From Trichobilharzia szidati (lineage: Eukaryota; Platyhelminthes; Trematoda; Strigeidida; Schistosomatidae), in NCBI GenBank assembly GCA_944472155.2, contig OX235272.1, positions 5,130,354 through 5,194,353 of the forward strand: a stretch of 64,000 nucleotides of DNA, read 5' to 3'. A model generated the notes under the pieces. The model ran no database searches, was not told where the DNA came from, and saw only the letters and a list, made by a program, of their open reading frames with translations. Positions 1 through 11,283 of this stretch are shown here, in pieces (the stretch's first letter is position 1; every line of letters starts with the position of its first letter). The position numbers and the translations under genes were made by a program.

Positions 1-19
1 CTCTCTCATTTATGTTATC

Positions 20-650
20 ATTACCTCTGTCTGGTCTGTCTGGATTCAACATAGAACTTGGCACCGAAGTGCAGCAGTTCGAGTTGCCACGTTCCAAATA
101 GCACACAAAGGTAGACAAGAAGATGAGTGAAGAGAATCAATAGAGTTTTGACAAGTATAAGAGTGAAACAGAATGAGTAATGGTAGAAAGGAATATGAGA
201 CTGAATATTACAGAGACTGAATACATCTGCGTAAGCCATTGACAACGATCATTTTGAGCCATGTCACCTATTGTCTCCAGCCATTGATTCTTAGAGTCCC
301 GAGGGCCTCAACCCGGAAGTCTGCATCTCCCTACCTGACTCAGTTTAACTGTCAGGGATTTCATGGATTAATGCCATGTTTTTGTTTGGCCACCACTCAC
401 TCTTTTCCAACCTGCACCTATTTCAGCTAGTAATGCCCGTCGGGGTGGGGGAGGCGATGGTTAGGCCTGCGCAGCACGTGATCTAGCCATCTCAATCTAT
501 GTAAATTTATAGCCTCTACAATTGGTTTTCCCTCGATTGATTGCCCAACACTCTACGCCTAACGTCGACATTACTTACCCTATTATACCACCTAACGTGA
601 GAAAGAGATCGTAAACATCTATGATCAAAAACAGTCAACCTTTTCATGTC
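20..650 (-). mobile_element. RTE-like LINE (family B) 3' end, 5'-truncated
   Basis: The minus strand encodes the C-terminal tail of a non-LTR retrotransposon ORF2 followed by its 3' untranslated region. It is almost the exact reverse complement of 11,345-11,945, where the coding frame is easier to read ([24 protein letters not shown]). At 650 it gives way to the PLE reverse transcriptase, so it is 5'-truncated or was cut by that junction. The calls at 239-430 (+) and 21-245 (-) are shadows inside it. The RTE clade assignment rests on tail motifs and is an inference. Confidence 0.75.
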
Positions 651-659
651 TTCATATCA

Positions 660-1888
660 TTACCAGGTTCATCATTATTTTTATTTTGCTTTCGGCCTTT
701 AATTATCTTCCTTAATGAATTTTATAGGATAGTTATTCAACACCAACGCTTCTTCTATCTGTTTTATTTCGTCGTTTAGGTCTTTTTGTGCTACTTAGTG
801 CTATGGTTCGGTTTGTTAGACACTTAACTAAGCCTGCCTTAACAGTTAACGGATGAGACGAATTAAAATCTAAATATCTATTAGAATGCGTTGGTTTTCT
901 ATAAACACTAGTGTGAAGTCTACCTTATTCTATTCGTTTTATTTTACAATCTAACATCATGGCTAATTCTCCTTGTTCATCTTCCGATTCAAATGTGAAT
1001 TTTACTCCCTTTACTAGTGAGTTAATATGTGTCAAAAAGGTAGAGATATGTTCTGTTTTTAACACTGTGAAAGTGTCATCCACATATCTCCACCATATTT
1101 TTGGAGTAGGACTAAATGTATTTAGAGCAATATTTTCCCAGCTGTCCATAAATATGTCTGCTAAGATAGGGGATATTGATGATCCCATTGCTACACCTTC
1201 TGTTTGTCTATAGATTTTGCCTTGGAATTTAAATATAGTAGATGTGAGGCATAACTGAATTCCTAAAATAATTCCTTCAATGGACAGCTTTGTTTTATGA
1301 TTGAGTTCAGTATCCGCAGTTAGTTCTTTTTTAACTGCTTCTAATGCCATATTGACAGGTATATTAGTATAAAGACTGGTTATATCAAAACTAACCATTG
1401 TTTCACCATTCCCTAGTTGAATGTCATTTAGTTTATTTTTCATCTCATATGAATTAGTTAGTCTAGAATTTGAACGATTTCTAATGGGGCATAATATTAG
1501 AGCTAAATGCTTTGATAATTCATATGTAGGGGGATTTCTAAAATCTACTATTGGTCTTATGGGATAACCTGGCTTATGTATTTTAATGGTACCATACATC
1601 CTACTAGCATTATTAGTTTTAGGCATTAAATTAAACCATTTTGACTCACCCAGTGACGGCTTCATTCTGCGTACTAATTCCGCTGTGGATTTTTTAACCT
1701 TATTCATTATTGTGTCTACGGGCTTCTTAATTTCCTCATATGGCCCCGTTTGAATAAGTTTAGTAACTTTTTTGATATAGTCAGATTTATTCAAAACTAC
1801 GGTGACGTTTCCTTTGCCAGCTTTTGCGATGACAATATTTTTATCCTGTTTTAGACTAATTAAAGCTTCTCTTTCTGATTTTTGATGT
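660..1888 (-). pseudogene. Penelope-like element reverse transcriptase fragment
   Basis: The longest open stretch (1,794-925, 289 codons) reads as the RT of a Penelope-like retroelement. Visible motifs are an N-terminal KAGKGNVTVVLNKSDY block (upstream to about 1,888), MYGTIKIHKPG, SFDITSLYTNIP (motif A), GVAMGSSISPILADIFM (motif B) and WWRYVDDTFTVL (motif C, catalytic YVDD). After the TAA at 925 the same frame continues as HTSVYRKPTHSNRYLDFNSS to about 660, so one in-frame stop interrupts the C-terminal RT part. The GIY-YIG endonuclease expected downstream is missing because RTE sequence begins at 650. PLE RTs share the KPTH..RYLDF block, so family assignment is firm; the copy is a pseudogene. 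Confidence 0.88.
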
Positions 1889-2868
1889 TAACTAGACCCC
1901 AAAACTAATAAGCACTGCTCAGAATTTACACTCACCTAACTTTTACACAGGAGGTACAAGTTTAAGGAAACTAAAATCAAAAAAGTAATAAATGTTTGAA
2001 TACAATACAAAAGGGTGGTTACATTAGAGGATTGTAAAGAAGCGCGTGTTGATTGTCTAAACATGTACCAAAAAGCTCGCTTCTCTAGAGAACACACGCT
2101 TTCAATAGTGCTATTTCCAGATATCTCGTCGATATGTTTGAGGAGGTGGAAACCACTTAAAATTATCAGTTGACTATATCGTACAGTTCTGCCAAAGTTT
2201 GCAAAAGCATTTGCTATGTAATACAGTTACCAGTCTTTCCTTGCCCTGTTAAACTGATGCCTTTATACTTTATTTTATTTGATTATGTAATCTTTAGCTT
2301 TAAACAGTACCTCTTTGGTACTACTTGATTCTGCACAAACTGTTGTTTTTGCTTCATTTGAAATTCCTTCAATGTGCTACTCAAGGGAAACTAAACGATA
2401 TGAGCTGATATCAGTATGTGATAACGTTTTCATCATCTTATCCATGGGATTCTACAACGATACGCACCAAACATCCCCCACCAGGGATCGCACCGATAAC
2501 CTGGAAATAAACCCAGTGGCCCACATATTTTAACTTCTACTATTTTGTGATATAAAGCGATCCTAGGGGGGGGGGTTACGGATGTGTTCTCCTGAGAGTC
2601 TGTCTCTAACTGAAATTAAACAGCTTTCAAGAACTCCATGGTTTTCTTTTCCTTTTTGAAATGATGCCCCTTTGTGATCAAACTCGGAATCAGTCAGATC
2701 CCTAGAAACCAACACTTGAAGAATATTGTGTATTTATTTGACAGCATTCATTTTTATGGTTGAGATGAAATTTACTAAACTATCCTTTGCATCTCCTAAA
2801 GGCTGGCAGTGATCCACACCTCTTGTGTGTGCGTGTGTGATGTCCAGTGATACTATTTTATTTTCTTG
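1889..2868. other. Intergenic or intronic DNA, no gene recognised
   Basis: AT-rich sequence with a run of nine G near 2,565. I see no convincing coding frame, RNA or named repeat. The small frame at 2,315-2,533 lacks any family similarity I recognise. Confidence 0.4.
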
Positions 2869-3055
2869 ACTACAGCTTGATTCCACACCGTATTTTCGGT
2901 ACAAGTATGGAATTTTCAGCACGTGATATCGGTAGCCCAAATTTTGCAGACCGACCATTGATATCAGGTGTGCGTGGGCAGGGAATCGAACCCCGGACCA
3001 TGTGTATGGTCGGCGAGAGTCCTAACCAGTATGCCACCGACGCACTACCTTCCTA
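2869..3055 (-). mobile_element. tRNA-headed SINE (family A)
   Basis: On the minus strand a tRNA-like head (about 3,048-2,968: cloverleaf-like, with the sequence ACTCTCGCCGACCAT and GGTTCGAT-type B box) is followed by a body with GGTCGGTCTGCAAAATTTGG and ATATCACGTGCTGAAAATTC. The same head plus body recurs at 4,797-4,965 (+) and 61,950-62,132 (-), which defines the family. Pol III transcription from the internal A and B boxes is inferred from SINE biology. Confidence 0.75.
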
Positions 3056-3224
3056 TTCCAATCTCGATAGACAGATGAATGTTGAAACCCATGATTCATT
3101 ATGGTTAGAAGTTTACTGCTTACACCGATGAAACAAACATTTATGATCTGTACTCAGGTGTGATATCCTCTGAATTTTCCATAGAGTATTCAGGCTCAGA
3201 GGATTCTAACACACGACAATAGTT

Positions 3225-3372
3225 TTAAACACTTTGATGTGTCTAGTCCTTTCTTTGGTGCCAGCTGAATTCTGTCAGTTAGAATTGTGATGTGGCCTTG
3301 CTGACGAGTGCTAGCTAGCACGAAACCTAGGTCAAAGGCTTCCTGGTGATTGCCTCCAACCATATAATATTA
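3225..3372 (+). mobile_element. SINE family C fragments, rearranged
   Basis: Contains two pieces of the SINE seen at 24,360-24,800 and 13,375-13,710: a tail piece (GATGTGTCTAGTCC...CTGAATTCTGTCAG) and a body piece (ACGAAACCTAGGTC, GATTGCCTCCAACCAT). The tRNA-like head is missing. Confidence 0.55.
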
Positions 3373-4024
3373 TCAGCTTCAAATAATGTTTTATTACGTC
3401 CTCAAGGTTGTAGTTATTTACAAGATCTTGGGAGATCCTCTCAAAATTTATCGTTTCCTAAGAGTACAATGATTCAGAGGAAAATAAAGAAATTTTCGCA
3501 TCATAGTATGTTTTAATCTACAAAATAATAATCATCAGTCAGAGTTTATCGCATGCTTCCTTCTGATACTCCAGAACTAGAGATGTGCTCATTGTCTTAA
3601 GCACTTGATTTGCAGTCAATCGGCCACGGCTACAAGTCACTCTGCTACTGTTTGAGTCTACGCAGCTGCATGGTATCATCAGCCTTCAAACGATAATAGA
3701 GACTTTTGACTTGAAAAATGAAAGGTGTGTTCCCTGTAGTGTGGTTAAGCTCTTATTAACCACATAGAATGTGGAAGCAAATGCCTACATAGTCCTTTTC
3801 AGAATTAACAATAGTTTAAATATTGACCTAGTCAGTCAAATTTGTATTTTTAATATTCTTCTTGCGTGTCGAAGTTTTTGTGGCAGTTTAATTTATTTTC
3901 CGGGGTAGGTCGCTAGCCGCATGTCCAACTCTGTCTCTTTTCTCGGGCTTAGGACCTACTATGAAACTGGCGAGCTATTAAACTAGGTGAGACAGCTTGA
4001 AAATCTTCTACACTCAGCACAAAG

Positions 4025-4502
4025 AACACCATTCGGATTTTCAACAGAAATGTGAAGTCACTTCTTCTATTATGGTCGGAAACTTGGCGAACGTGTCAAG
4101 AAAGGCATTTCCAACAGGTCACCACAGACTTTTATCGACAGTTACCTTCGCTTCATATTGAAGACCAAATGTCTCGCCAGAAAGAACCGGCGACATGAAA
4201 TTATGGGAACAAACCAATCAATAACTTGTCGTTCGAAAAACGTGCAGGAGAATATGGAGGTGGATTGGGCACACGTTGAGGAGACCATCGGTTGATATCG
4301 CGCTCCAGGCCATCGCTCGAGTGGAACCCGAGTGAGGGACGAGAGTGACATGGAGGAGATCATGCGATGGGGAAATGAGAGATTATGGGCAACCGCGGGC
4401 AAAGCTGAAGAGAACAGTAGAGAATATGGCAAAGTGGAGATGTGTTGTTGACGCCCTATTTCCACTCGGAACCCAAGCAAAACAATAATATAATAACAAT
4501 AC
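4025..4502 (+). mobile_element. RTE-like LINE (family A) 3' fragment
   Basis: Plus-strand decayed C-terminal coding sequence: ACACCATTCGGATTTTCAAC, SETW, then GTRVRDESDMEEIMRW (matching [16 protein letters not shown] in better copies) and a terminal STRNP, ending in an AATAATATAATAACAAT tail. This matches copies at 15,932-18,127, 19,185-20,220, 32,146-33,089 and 48,076-48,280. The minus-strand frame at 4,142-4,522 is a shadow. Confidence 0.75.
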
Positions 4503-4796
4503 AGCGACTGTTTCATTATCAAAACTTCAACCCAGTTATTTCTGTTTGGAGAAACCGAATAGTATTACAGGCCATTATATATTATACGTAATTTCCACAC
4601 CACAATAGAAAAACTCTTCAAAGTCATCTTTCATTACACAACTTATTTTTCTGTGATCTATAGAAATCTATGACAGAAATATTCAATGATATACAGCACA
4701 TTATTTATCAATTGAATTCAAAAGTTATGCTACTTATCCCCCTCTGTTTAGATGACTATTCACGTGGAATGATGAAAGAAGCAAGAATTTAATTAT

Positions 4797-4965
4797 GCGT
4801 CGGTGGCACAGTGGTTAGGACTCTCGCCGACCATGCACATGGTCTGGGGTTCGATCTCCTGCCGACGCACACTTGATATCAATGGTCGACCTGCAAAATT
4901 TGGGCTACCGATATCACATGCTGAAAATTCCATACTTGTACCAAACACACTGTGTGAAATCAAAA
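4797..4965 (+). mobile_element. tRNA-headed SINE (family A), best head
   Basis: The first 72 nt (4,797-4,868) fold on paper like a tRNA. There is a 7-bp acceptor stem GCGTCGG/CCGACGC, an A-box-like TGGCACAGTGG, an anticodon-like hairpin GACCA-loop-TGGTC and a T-arm-like GGGGTTCGATCTCC. No CCA or plausible 7-nt anticodon loop is seen, and the head is fused to a SINE body (GGTCGACCTGCAAAATTTGG...), so this is a SINE rather than a functional tRNA gene. Confidence 0.8.
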
Positions 4966-4969
4966 AATT

Positions 4970-6200
4970 ATAAAAAATAATGAATGTATCATCATTTTTA
5001 TAGCTTAACGTGCCTCTATCAGAGGACTGAAATGATTCTACACAGCGTTAATATCACTGTGATTTTAGAATGCAGTTCAAGTAACATGACTTAATTCACA
5101 GTGGCCAGCAGTGAAATTCAAGATGGACCTTCCACCTCATAGAGAAATTATCTGCTGAATACGGTTTAATCCCCACTAAATGATGATGTTCCCACTAAGC
5201 ACGAACTCATCACCATCATCAGTCCAAATGTCAAAGTGTTCTTCACTGAGTCAATGTGTTACTACAGTCATCTCTTGTGTGACGTGTATCACTCGATGTG
5301 TTTGTTTGAATTACTACTTTTGAATTTCCTGAAATAGTCACTCTCTGATGTTTGAAACAATAGTTTCTGGATTCAAATCTCATCGGAGAGTTGGGGAGGG
5401 GCGGAGAAATCATTACTCACTCTGATTCCAGGTTGAGTAATGTAAGTTCAAGTTTACAGTAGCTTCGCAAATGACCCGTAAGAGTTTGTGGTTCATTAGT
5501 AAAATGCTCACCAACTATGGTAATGGTCAGAACTAGATTCCAGGACGAAACACTCCCAGACCTCGTTTAGCCGCTAGTAAGCTCATTGAAGAAGGAATGT
5601 TAGACTTGATGGAGGCTAGTAATCACATCTCGTCACTAGAGCTTTAATCCTCAAGCTTTCATCTCTATAGTCCACTTGAAACGCACACGAATGAGATGAC
5701 CAGGATGAGTGAGAGGAACCACTATCCAGAATAAATTGATATCTGTTAAATTTGGCGAGGTATTCATAATGTGTTATCACCTCTAGCATGATGTTAAAAT
5801 TAAGAATCTTTCTGCCTTGAAGTTTCACTGAATTCCAGAGTTTCTAAACTACCCACAAGATAATTCAATTACTTCATTTAGTAACTGCATATTATTGTTA
5901 TTATTGGTATAATTAGTATAAGTATTTTTGGGGTATAATTAAATACTTGTGATTGTATTATTTATACTGGTGAGTGAAATTTCTCTCTATGTGAAAGTTG
6001 TCAAAACATCAAACATTCTTTTAGAGCAACACAATCCATCATTGAATACCAAAAGAAGCAAAATATGAGATTGTCATTACCTTTATTATTATCATTATCA
6101 TTATTATTGGAGTTAGAATTAGTATCTTCTTGTAAGGATGAAACGTGGGCAGTGTGGTAGACAATGACTCCATTATGGATGAAATTGTATTTTGATAAAG
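4970..6200. other. Unassigned non-coding stretch
   Basis: I see no gene. The minus frame at 5,616-5,828 has no recognisable domain. Low-complexity TTATTATTATCATTATC-type sequence lies near 6,080. Confidence 0.4.
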
Positions 6201-6221
6201 TGACACAGTGTTGTATAGTAA

Positions 6222-6423
6222 GTAATATTTATTGATGGCCGCGCTTCGAACACAAATTATCTCCAGTCATAATCATATCAAGTCACTCACAGCCACTGAA
6301 ATATCTAATCAGTTTTCAATCATGTATGTAAATGAAGTAAGAAAGTTGTGTGAGTAGTGCTTTGATATGATTATGAGCAGTAATAATTTGTGCTCGAAAC
6401 GTGGTCATCAGTAAATATTACTC
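6222..6423. repeat. Head-to-head inverted repeat, PLE pLTR-like
   Basis: A left arm near 6,222-6,292 (TGATGGCCGCGCTTCGAACA...TCATAATCATATCAAG) is the diverged reverse complement of a right arm at 6,350-6,423 (TTTGATATGATTATGAGCAG...TGCTCGAAACGTGGTCATCA). The right arm contains a GAGCA/TGCTC hairpin immediately followed by GAAACG, reminiscent of hammerhead stem II plus GAAA, but no clean CUGANGA box. Related single copies lie near 13,835-13,905 and 20,680-20,755. Confidence 0.5.
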
Positions 6424-6476
6424 TTTAACAGTGTGTGATTATATCGAGATGAAATAGTATCTTCTTGGTTACTGTG

Positions 6477-6548
6477 TCGGTGGAACAGCGGTAGAATGTT
6501 TGTCAGTCATGCATGTGGATTGGAGTTCGACGCTTGGTCGACGCACTC
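6477..6548 (+). mobile_element. tRNA-headed SINE (family B) head only
   Basis: A tRNA-like head (GTGTCGGTGGAACAGCGGTA...GGAGTTCGACGCTTGGTCGACGCAC) is followed by ACTCCTTTACCT, as in the SINE at 24,052-24,285. The body is mostly missing. Confidence 0.6.
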
Positions 6549-6559
6549 CTTTACCTTTA

Positions 6560-7185
6560 CTTACAGGAATAAAATAAATAGTAATAAATCTTCTTAGTCA
6601 TCTGATTAATTAACCGCAAACTATTCCTAAAGGGAATTTACCACTGATCTGAAGAAACCTGAAAATGTACCTTCATGTTATATGCTGGAATTCAAAAAGA
6701 ATTTCGACTAATACCCTTACTCTTGTTTCCAAATAACACCTTAAACAGTGATCACAATATCCAATTCGAACAGTTCGAGGAGGGGAAGTTTCACAACCAC
6801 AGTTTCCTTTGGAAACTAAAATTATTCATACCGCGATATGTGATTTACCTGATTCCTTGAATGGGTAATCAAGAAGGAAAACATAAATACATGGCACTAC
6901 ATACTACTAACTGATTATTACGAGTATTTGTATAGCAGTCACATCAACTAGGAATATTTTCTAGCCACAGTGAAATGGTATAAACACACTAGATGGCCGT
7001 TTCTCCGTCTTTGGACTGAGCTCATTAACCGAAAACTAGCGAAACGGACTTTCGAACGAACGGTCAAACGACCTTAAGCTGGATGTGCTCAGTTCAGCAG
7101 ATGTTCTGTTATCGAACTGTATTAACACACACACACACTTGCGTTCTCTCTGTGCTAGCCAGCTAGGCTGGATAGTGTTAAATAA
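6560..7185. other. Unassigned non-coding stretch
   Basis: I see nothing with coding or RNA support. A short (AC)n run lies at about 7,125. Confidence 0.4.
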
Positions 7186-7187
7186 TA

Positions 7188-8133
7188 TAATAATAATAAT
7201 CACTTTATTCCATGACAATAACAATTTACAGCATGGAATTTTCAGCGTTTCATTTTACATATTGCATTGGTTTAGCTCTTTTTATAATTATATAAATGTA
7301 TGAAATGTTAAAAATATTGATAATTAATAGGAAAAAATATAAACCCCAACAAAGTCACACCATTTCTTGGTGATAGTGAATAATAAATAAATAATATAAC
7401 AAATCATACATGCAATAATATACATCATTACATTTTATAGTTTAGTTAATGATTTAAAAGTTGTAAAAGTTCTTTTCTGATATTCGTCTCTTCACACAAT
7501 ACTCGTGCCAAATATGGTACGGTCGAATTTTTATATTTTGTAGTACGAGCATAAATGTTTATGAAATTTCTTCTGGTTTTACCCGAAGAGATACAAGGAA
7601 ACAAATGTGAATAAAGAGGATGTTCACTATCAGACAAAATAACTTTAGCTAAGTGTTTACAAGAATTCATGTGCCTATTGACAACAGTGTCGGTTAGTTG
7701 AGTCAGAGGGATAGCACTGACCCTACTTATAGCCTTCAATGTTCTTCGTAGTATTATATTGTCTTTGTTGAGTAGCCCAGGGAAGAATAATGGGGAACAA
7801 TAAAGAATGATGGGCAAAACACATGAATTAATAAATTGTATAAGAAGAGATTGGGTTATACCTGAGTGCCTCAACTTCTTTATGTAATAAGTCAGACGGA
7901 AAACTTTCGTAGAAACTATAAGAATATGAGACGACCAACAAAGGTTTGAAGAGAAACTAATGCCAAGATAAGAAACACTTGACTTACTCTCTATCATGGT
8001 ACCATCAATATTACAACAATCATGAGATTGGATCAATCCATGCATATCTTTTCCACTTCTCAAGCTGAAATCAACAGTATTACATTTAGTTAGATTTAGT
8101 ATGACCGTTCTAACAGAGAATAATGACATCTAA
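7188..8133 (-). pseudogene. Jockey/CR1-type LINE ORF2 C-terminus, 5'-truncated
   Basis: A 227-codon minus-strand frame (8,129-7,446) reads as the end of a LINE ORF2: SVSYLGISFSSNLCWSSHI, then KVFRLTYYIKKLRHSG and FINSCVLPIILYCSPLFFPG, the region after the RT core in Jockey/CR1 elements. The EN and RT cores are missing, so it is a 5'-truncated insertion. Downstream (7,445-7,188) is 3' UTR ending in an (ATT)n-like tail. Its codons look less decayed than neighbouring LINE pieces. It ends within a few bases of the Smalpha copy at 8,137. Clade assignment is tentative. Confidence 0.8.
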
Positions 8134-8136
8134 TGG

Positions 8137-8338
8137 AGGATTTCATCATGAGCTGACATCAGTTAGAGAGCAACTGGAAAACCCGTTGGGTGTACTGGAC
8201 AGCTGTTTTGTCAGCCTGGTTTGAGACTCGTCACCATACGCACCTACCGCCTGGGTTCGAAACCAGGACCTTCTGGTTACAAGGCCAGCGAGCTTGTAGA
8301 CCATTAAGCCACTGGGACCCGATCCAATGGCCCAGTAA
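8137..8338 (-). mobile_element. Smalpha-type SINE with degenerate hammerhead
   Basis: On the minus strand: a tRNA-like A-box region (AGTGGCTTAATGGTCTACAA), a B box CCTGGTTTCGAACC and the decayed ribozyme (GTGACGAGTCTCAAACCAGG, then CAAAACAGCTGTCCAGTACA). The catalytic boxes are mutated: CUGAUGA reads ATGGTGA and GAAAC reads AAAAC. Smalpha elements of schistosomes are known to encode hammerheads; this copy should be inactive. Confidence 0.8.
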
Positions 8339-8339
8339 T

Positions 8340-8942
8340 AATAACAATAATAAACATTTCTAATACTTCTCACACTACCATTACTACTTCTACTACTACT
8401 ACTACTCTCACTAGTTCCTACCACTTATTATTGTCATTATAACAAGTGGTCATTAAAATTCATCAAAATAAGAGGAAAAATTTAATTGCTCTTATCATTA
8501 TTATTATTATTATTGTAGTCATGATGATGGGATGCATGTCATATGGTATACATACAAACAAACACACTTTAGTATTACATACTTTGTTTTGTTATTCACT
8601 TTTTCTAATGAATAGGAAAATTTGATTTCTGTTTTCTTTCTTTCTTTCTTTCTTCTCAAATTAAGAAAAATATAATCACATGATAAACATGATTAAGACT
8701 TCTCAAGAAAAATTTGTTTTCCTTTTGTTTTCTTTAATTCCTCTGAAAAAATGTTACTTGACTGCCAATTTACTTTTTGGTCTTATGATGCATCTCAGAC
8801 TGTGAACATAAGATAACTTTTGATTACACACTTATGATTTTATTAGGTATATTTAAGTAGATGACATTGTTAAGTTAGTTAAAGTTAGTTAGACTTGCTA
8901 GATAATCTATAAGGTGCAGAATGTAAAAAGGAATGAGAATGA
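8340..8942. repeat. Low-complexity triplet and CTTT-type microsatellites
   Basis: (TAA)n, (ACT)n, (ATT)n and (TTTC)n tracts at about 8,335-8,420, 8,495-8,520 and 8,632-8,655. I see no gene. Confidence 0.6.
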
Positions 8943-8949
8943 ATGACAA

Positions 8950-9240
8950 GCTACCTAGTGGTGCCATTTCTATTAGTTGTTCCTGTAGAGAAAGCTGGCT
9001 ATATAGGCCGAACAACTGGACAGCTCAACAAATGCATTATTACTGAGCATCTTGCATCATGGTTCGGAAAAGGCAAAATAAAATCTATAAGAAGTTCTGT
9101 TTCTACTGATTTGATTGATAGCGGTCTTCAAGTGGACAGATGAGTTGCCTTCAAAGTTCTCCATCGCACTCCATCTAACCTTTCAAACCCGACTTTTACA
9201 CACAGCCGAATTTATGCGAATTAATTCGAGAGAACAATCT
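8950..9240 (+). pseudogene. PLE GIY-YIG endonuclease end, degenerate
   Basis: Plus-strand remnant of a GIY-YIG nuclease: EKAGYIGRTTGQLNKCIITE, then HLASWFGKGKIKSIRSS, matching the Y-I-G-R-(S/T)-T-R and H-(Y/L)-P-A-W-L spacing in the PLE copies at 27 and 49 kb. After a stop at 9,143 it continues as VAFKVLHRTPSNLSNPTFTH. The CxC zinc-binding-like segment before YIGR is lost. It lies directly upstream of the 9,286-9,418 palindrome, which is its terminal repeat. Confidence 0.75.
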
Positions 9241-9285
9241 TAGTCTTTCCATACTGACGTTCAAAACATTTAACACATAATTATT

Positions 9286-9418
9286 ATAAATTTATATTTG
9301 TAAAATCTCAGCGAAATTGAAATGATTAATTCCAACGTTTCGTTCGGCAATCTGGTCCGAACGAAACGTTGGAATTAATCATTTCAATTTCGCTGAGATT
9401 TTACAAATATAAATTTAT
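9286..9418. repeat. Perfect 62-bp palindrome, PLE pLTR head-to-head joint
   Basis: Arms 9,286-9,347 and 9,357-9,418 are exact reverse complements around a 9-nt centre (CAATCTGGT). Each arm contains CCGAACGAAACGTTGGAATT, the 3' half of a PLE hammerhead: end of stem II, GAAA, the palindromic ACGT stem III, then the cleavage U and stem I. The joint falls inside the stem II loop, so neither orientation keeps the CUGANGA box. Confidence 0.9.
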
Positions 9419-9559
9419 AAATGTTTACTTCTCACTCAGCGCTCAATTATTTTGCAACTATCCGGTCAAATCTTGATCACAGTTCATATGAATCATAATT
9501 ATTATGATTAGGAAAATTGTTCGATCCACAAAATCACCGTCATCGGTTATATTCTGTTT

Positions 9560-9660
9560 TGTATATAAATCTATGTAAATTAGAGTAAAGCCTGAAGAAG
9601 ATCTAATTGAAAAGGCTCGAATATTGTTGACTTATATGTCTTGTCCTAAGACGAAACATT
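9560..9660 (+). repeat. Second PLE pLTR-like remnant
   Basis: Contains CCTGAAGAAGATCTAATTGA, the CUGAAGA-type box found in other PLE ends, followed by AAAAGGCTCGAATATT. The GAAAC half is not in register. Compare GATCTAATTGAGAAGTAAAT near 30,990. Confidence 0.4.
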
Positions 9661-9774
9661 TGTTGAGTAATCAAGTCTTGGTTCCTGAGGATCTGATGAG
9701 TTTCAAGTTGGATCACAAAGATGAAATAGCCATCCAAGGCTCCTTAGTTTCCAATACTTCTTTAGCATTATTAA

Positions 9775-10480
9775 TTATTACGCCATTGGGTTCGGAATGC
9801 TACATTACGGGGGGCCTTAGCATCACATCTTCATTTCATCCTAGCCTCTACGGTCCACTTTAGCGGACTGCACGACTGCCCGTAAACTCTGATTACTTCC
9901 TCATACGATCTGCTGTATGTCACCCGAAGACCCATGCCCAACTTGTTGTTTCTCCTTCGGGTTCCACTCGACAACTTGCCTGGTCCATGATATCATTCAG
10001 CTTATATGTCCAAACCACCTTCATTTCATTCAGCATATTTGTGGGAACAATAGGTTCCTTCCTGTTTGGTTCATTTCTAGAGTTCCATATTGTTAATCCT
10101 TACTGAGCACCTGGTCTTCAATATGGAGCAAAGCTGGCTATTGATTAAAGTCTGGGCTAGCTTTTAAGAAATTCTTGCAGTGACGTACACGACATGTCTC
10201 TGAAACATGTGGAAGCAATGACGTAACATTGATGTTGAAAATCCGACTTTTATGCCCTAATCTGAGCGCAGAAGATTATCAAACTGTTTTCAAGGTAATG
10301 AAGTTCTGTCTCACCTTTCCAATCCTCATCCGTGAAAGAAGGTGTTACATCTTTCAAATTTCTCCAGCTGATGGTAATTGGTACTTGTTGTAGGTTGGTT
10401 GGTTATCTTCATCACCTCCATCGTGTTCATGTTCACTTGAATTTACTGTCTTCGTTGCTTCTTCTGTCAGTAAGTTGGTT
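9775..10480 (-). mobile_element. Decayed RTE-like (family A) 3' fragment
   Basis: Reading the minus strand, the order of landmarks follows family A: GTTGAAAATCCGACTTTTAT, CCTGGTCCATGATATC and TCGGGTTCCACTCGA correspond to GTTGAAAATCCGGATCTTAT, GCTTGTCTAGTGATGTC and TCGGGTTCCACTCGAG in the better copies. No frame survives. The plus frames at 9,624 and 10,332 are not genes. Confidence 0.55.
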
Positions 10481-10589
10481 TTCACCTGGTGTTTCGTTTT
10501 CAACTTGTATTGGAATTTAATTAAGTCATCTTCTGGTCGAATTTTACCGAGATGTGACCAGTGAAATTATTGATGACGGGATCAATAGT

Positions 10590-11060
10590 GCACCTGTAGT
10601 CCACAGATAGAAGAATTCTCACCAACTACGCATGTGGTCAGGGTTCGACTTCTGCAAGGTTGGCGGACTTCTAAACTCCCTAATCTCGTCTAGTCATAAT
10701 TATTAAGCGTAGAAAATGGGAAAGTTGGAACTTAACACAATGGAAGAACTAAAGTCATTATTCTCACCTCTATCCTGTATTTATCTATTAAATTGGTGGT
10801 TACGCTTACACATATATATGTAAAATTGATGTTTTTGAAATAATCTGAGTGTAAAATGATATCTAATGAACAGATGTCGTTTGTTTATGTCTTCATATTG
10901 ATTTGAATTCATTCTTTGTATCATATAGATAGAAGGCAATAAAATCACACTGTTAAGGACAAAACAAAGTAGCATTATTGCATAATGGTTCAGGTTACCA
11001 TACATACATATATTTGCTCACTAGAAAAAAGGGAATAAAGACAAAACATTTAAAATGTAT
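10590..11060. other. SINE-head scrap and unassigned AT-rich DNA
   Basis: GCATGTGGTCAGGGTTCGAC near 10,630 resembles the SINE head T-arm region. The rest shows no supported feature. Confidence 0.35.
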
Positions 11061-11283
11061 TAGAATTCTATAATAAATCTTCTACTGCGATAACGATGAA
11101 GGTGAAGTATGAATGCATCTGAGTCACTGTGAGGTATATTCTCTAAATCCTGTGAATGTATGGTCCAGTGTGGAAAGTCTTCACTCTCCCAACCAATAAA
11201 TATCCGTAAAACAACAAAGAGTGATTTAACATATTTGGTGAAAGCTTTCAAACGATGCCGCACACCATGCAACCAAGGGGCGT

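Noticed and set aside
4142..4522. A 126-codon minus-strand gene
   Set aside because: Antisense to an RTE-A C-terminal remnant.
4797..4868. A tRNA gene
   Set aside because: It folds like a tRNA but is fused to a SINE body that recurs in three places, and its anticodon loop is not of standard length.
9640..9675. A hammerhead with GTCTT/AAGAC stem followed by GAAAC
   Set aside because: The sequence before the stem (CTTATAT) does not fit CUGANGA, so the core is not supported.
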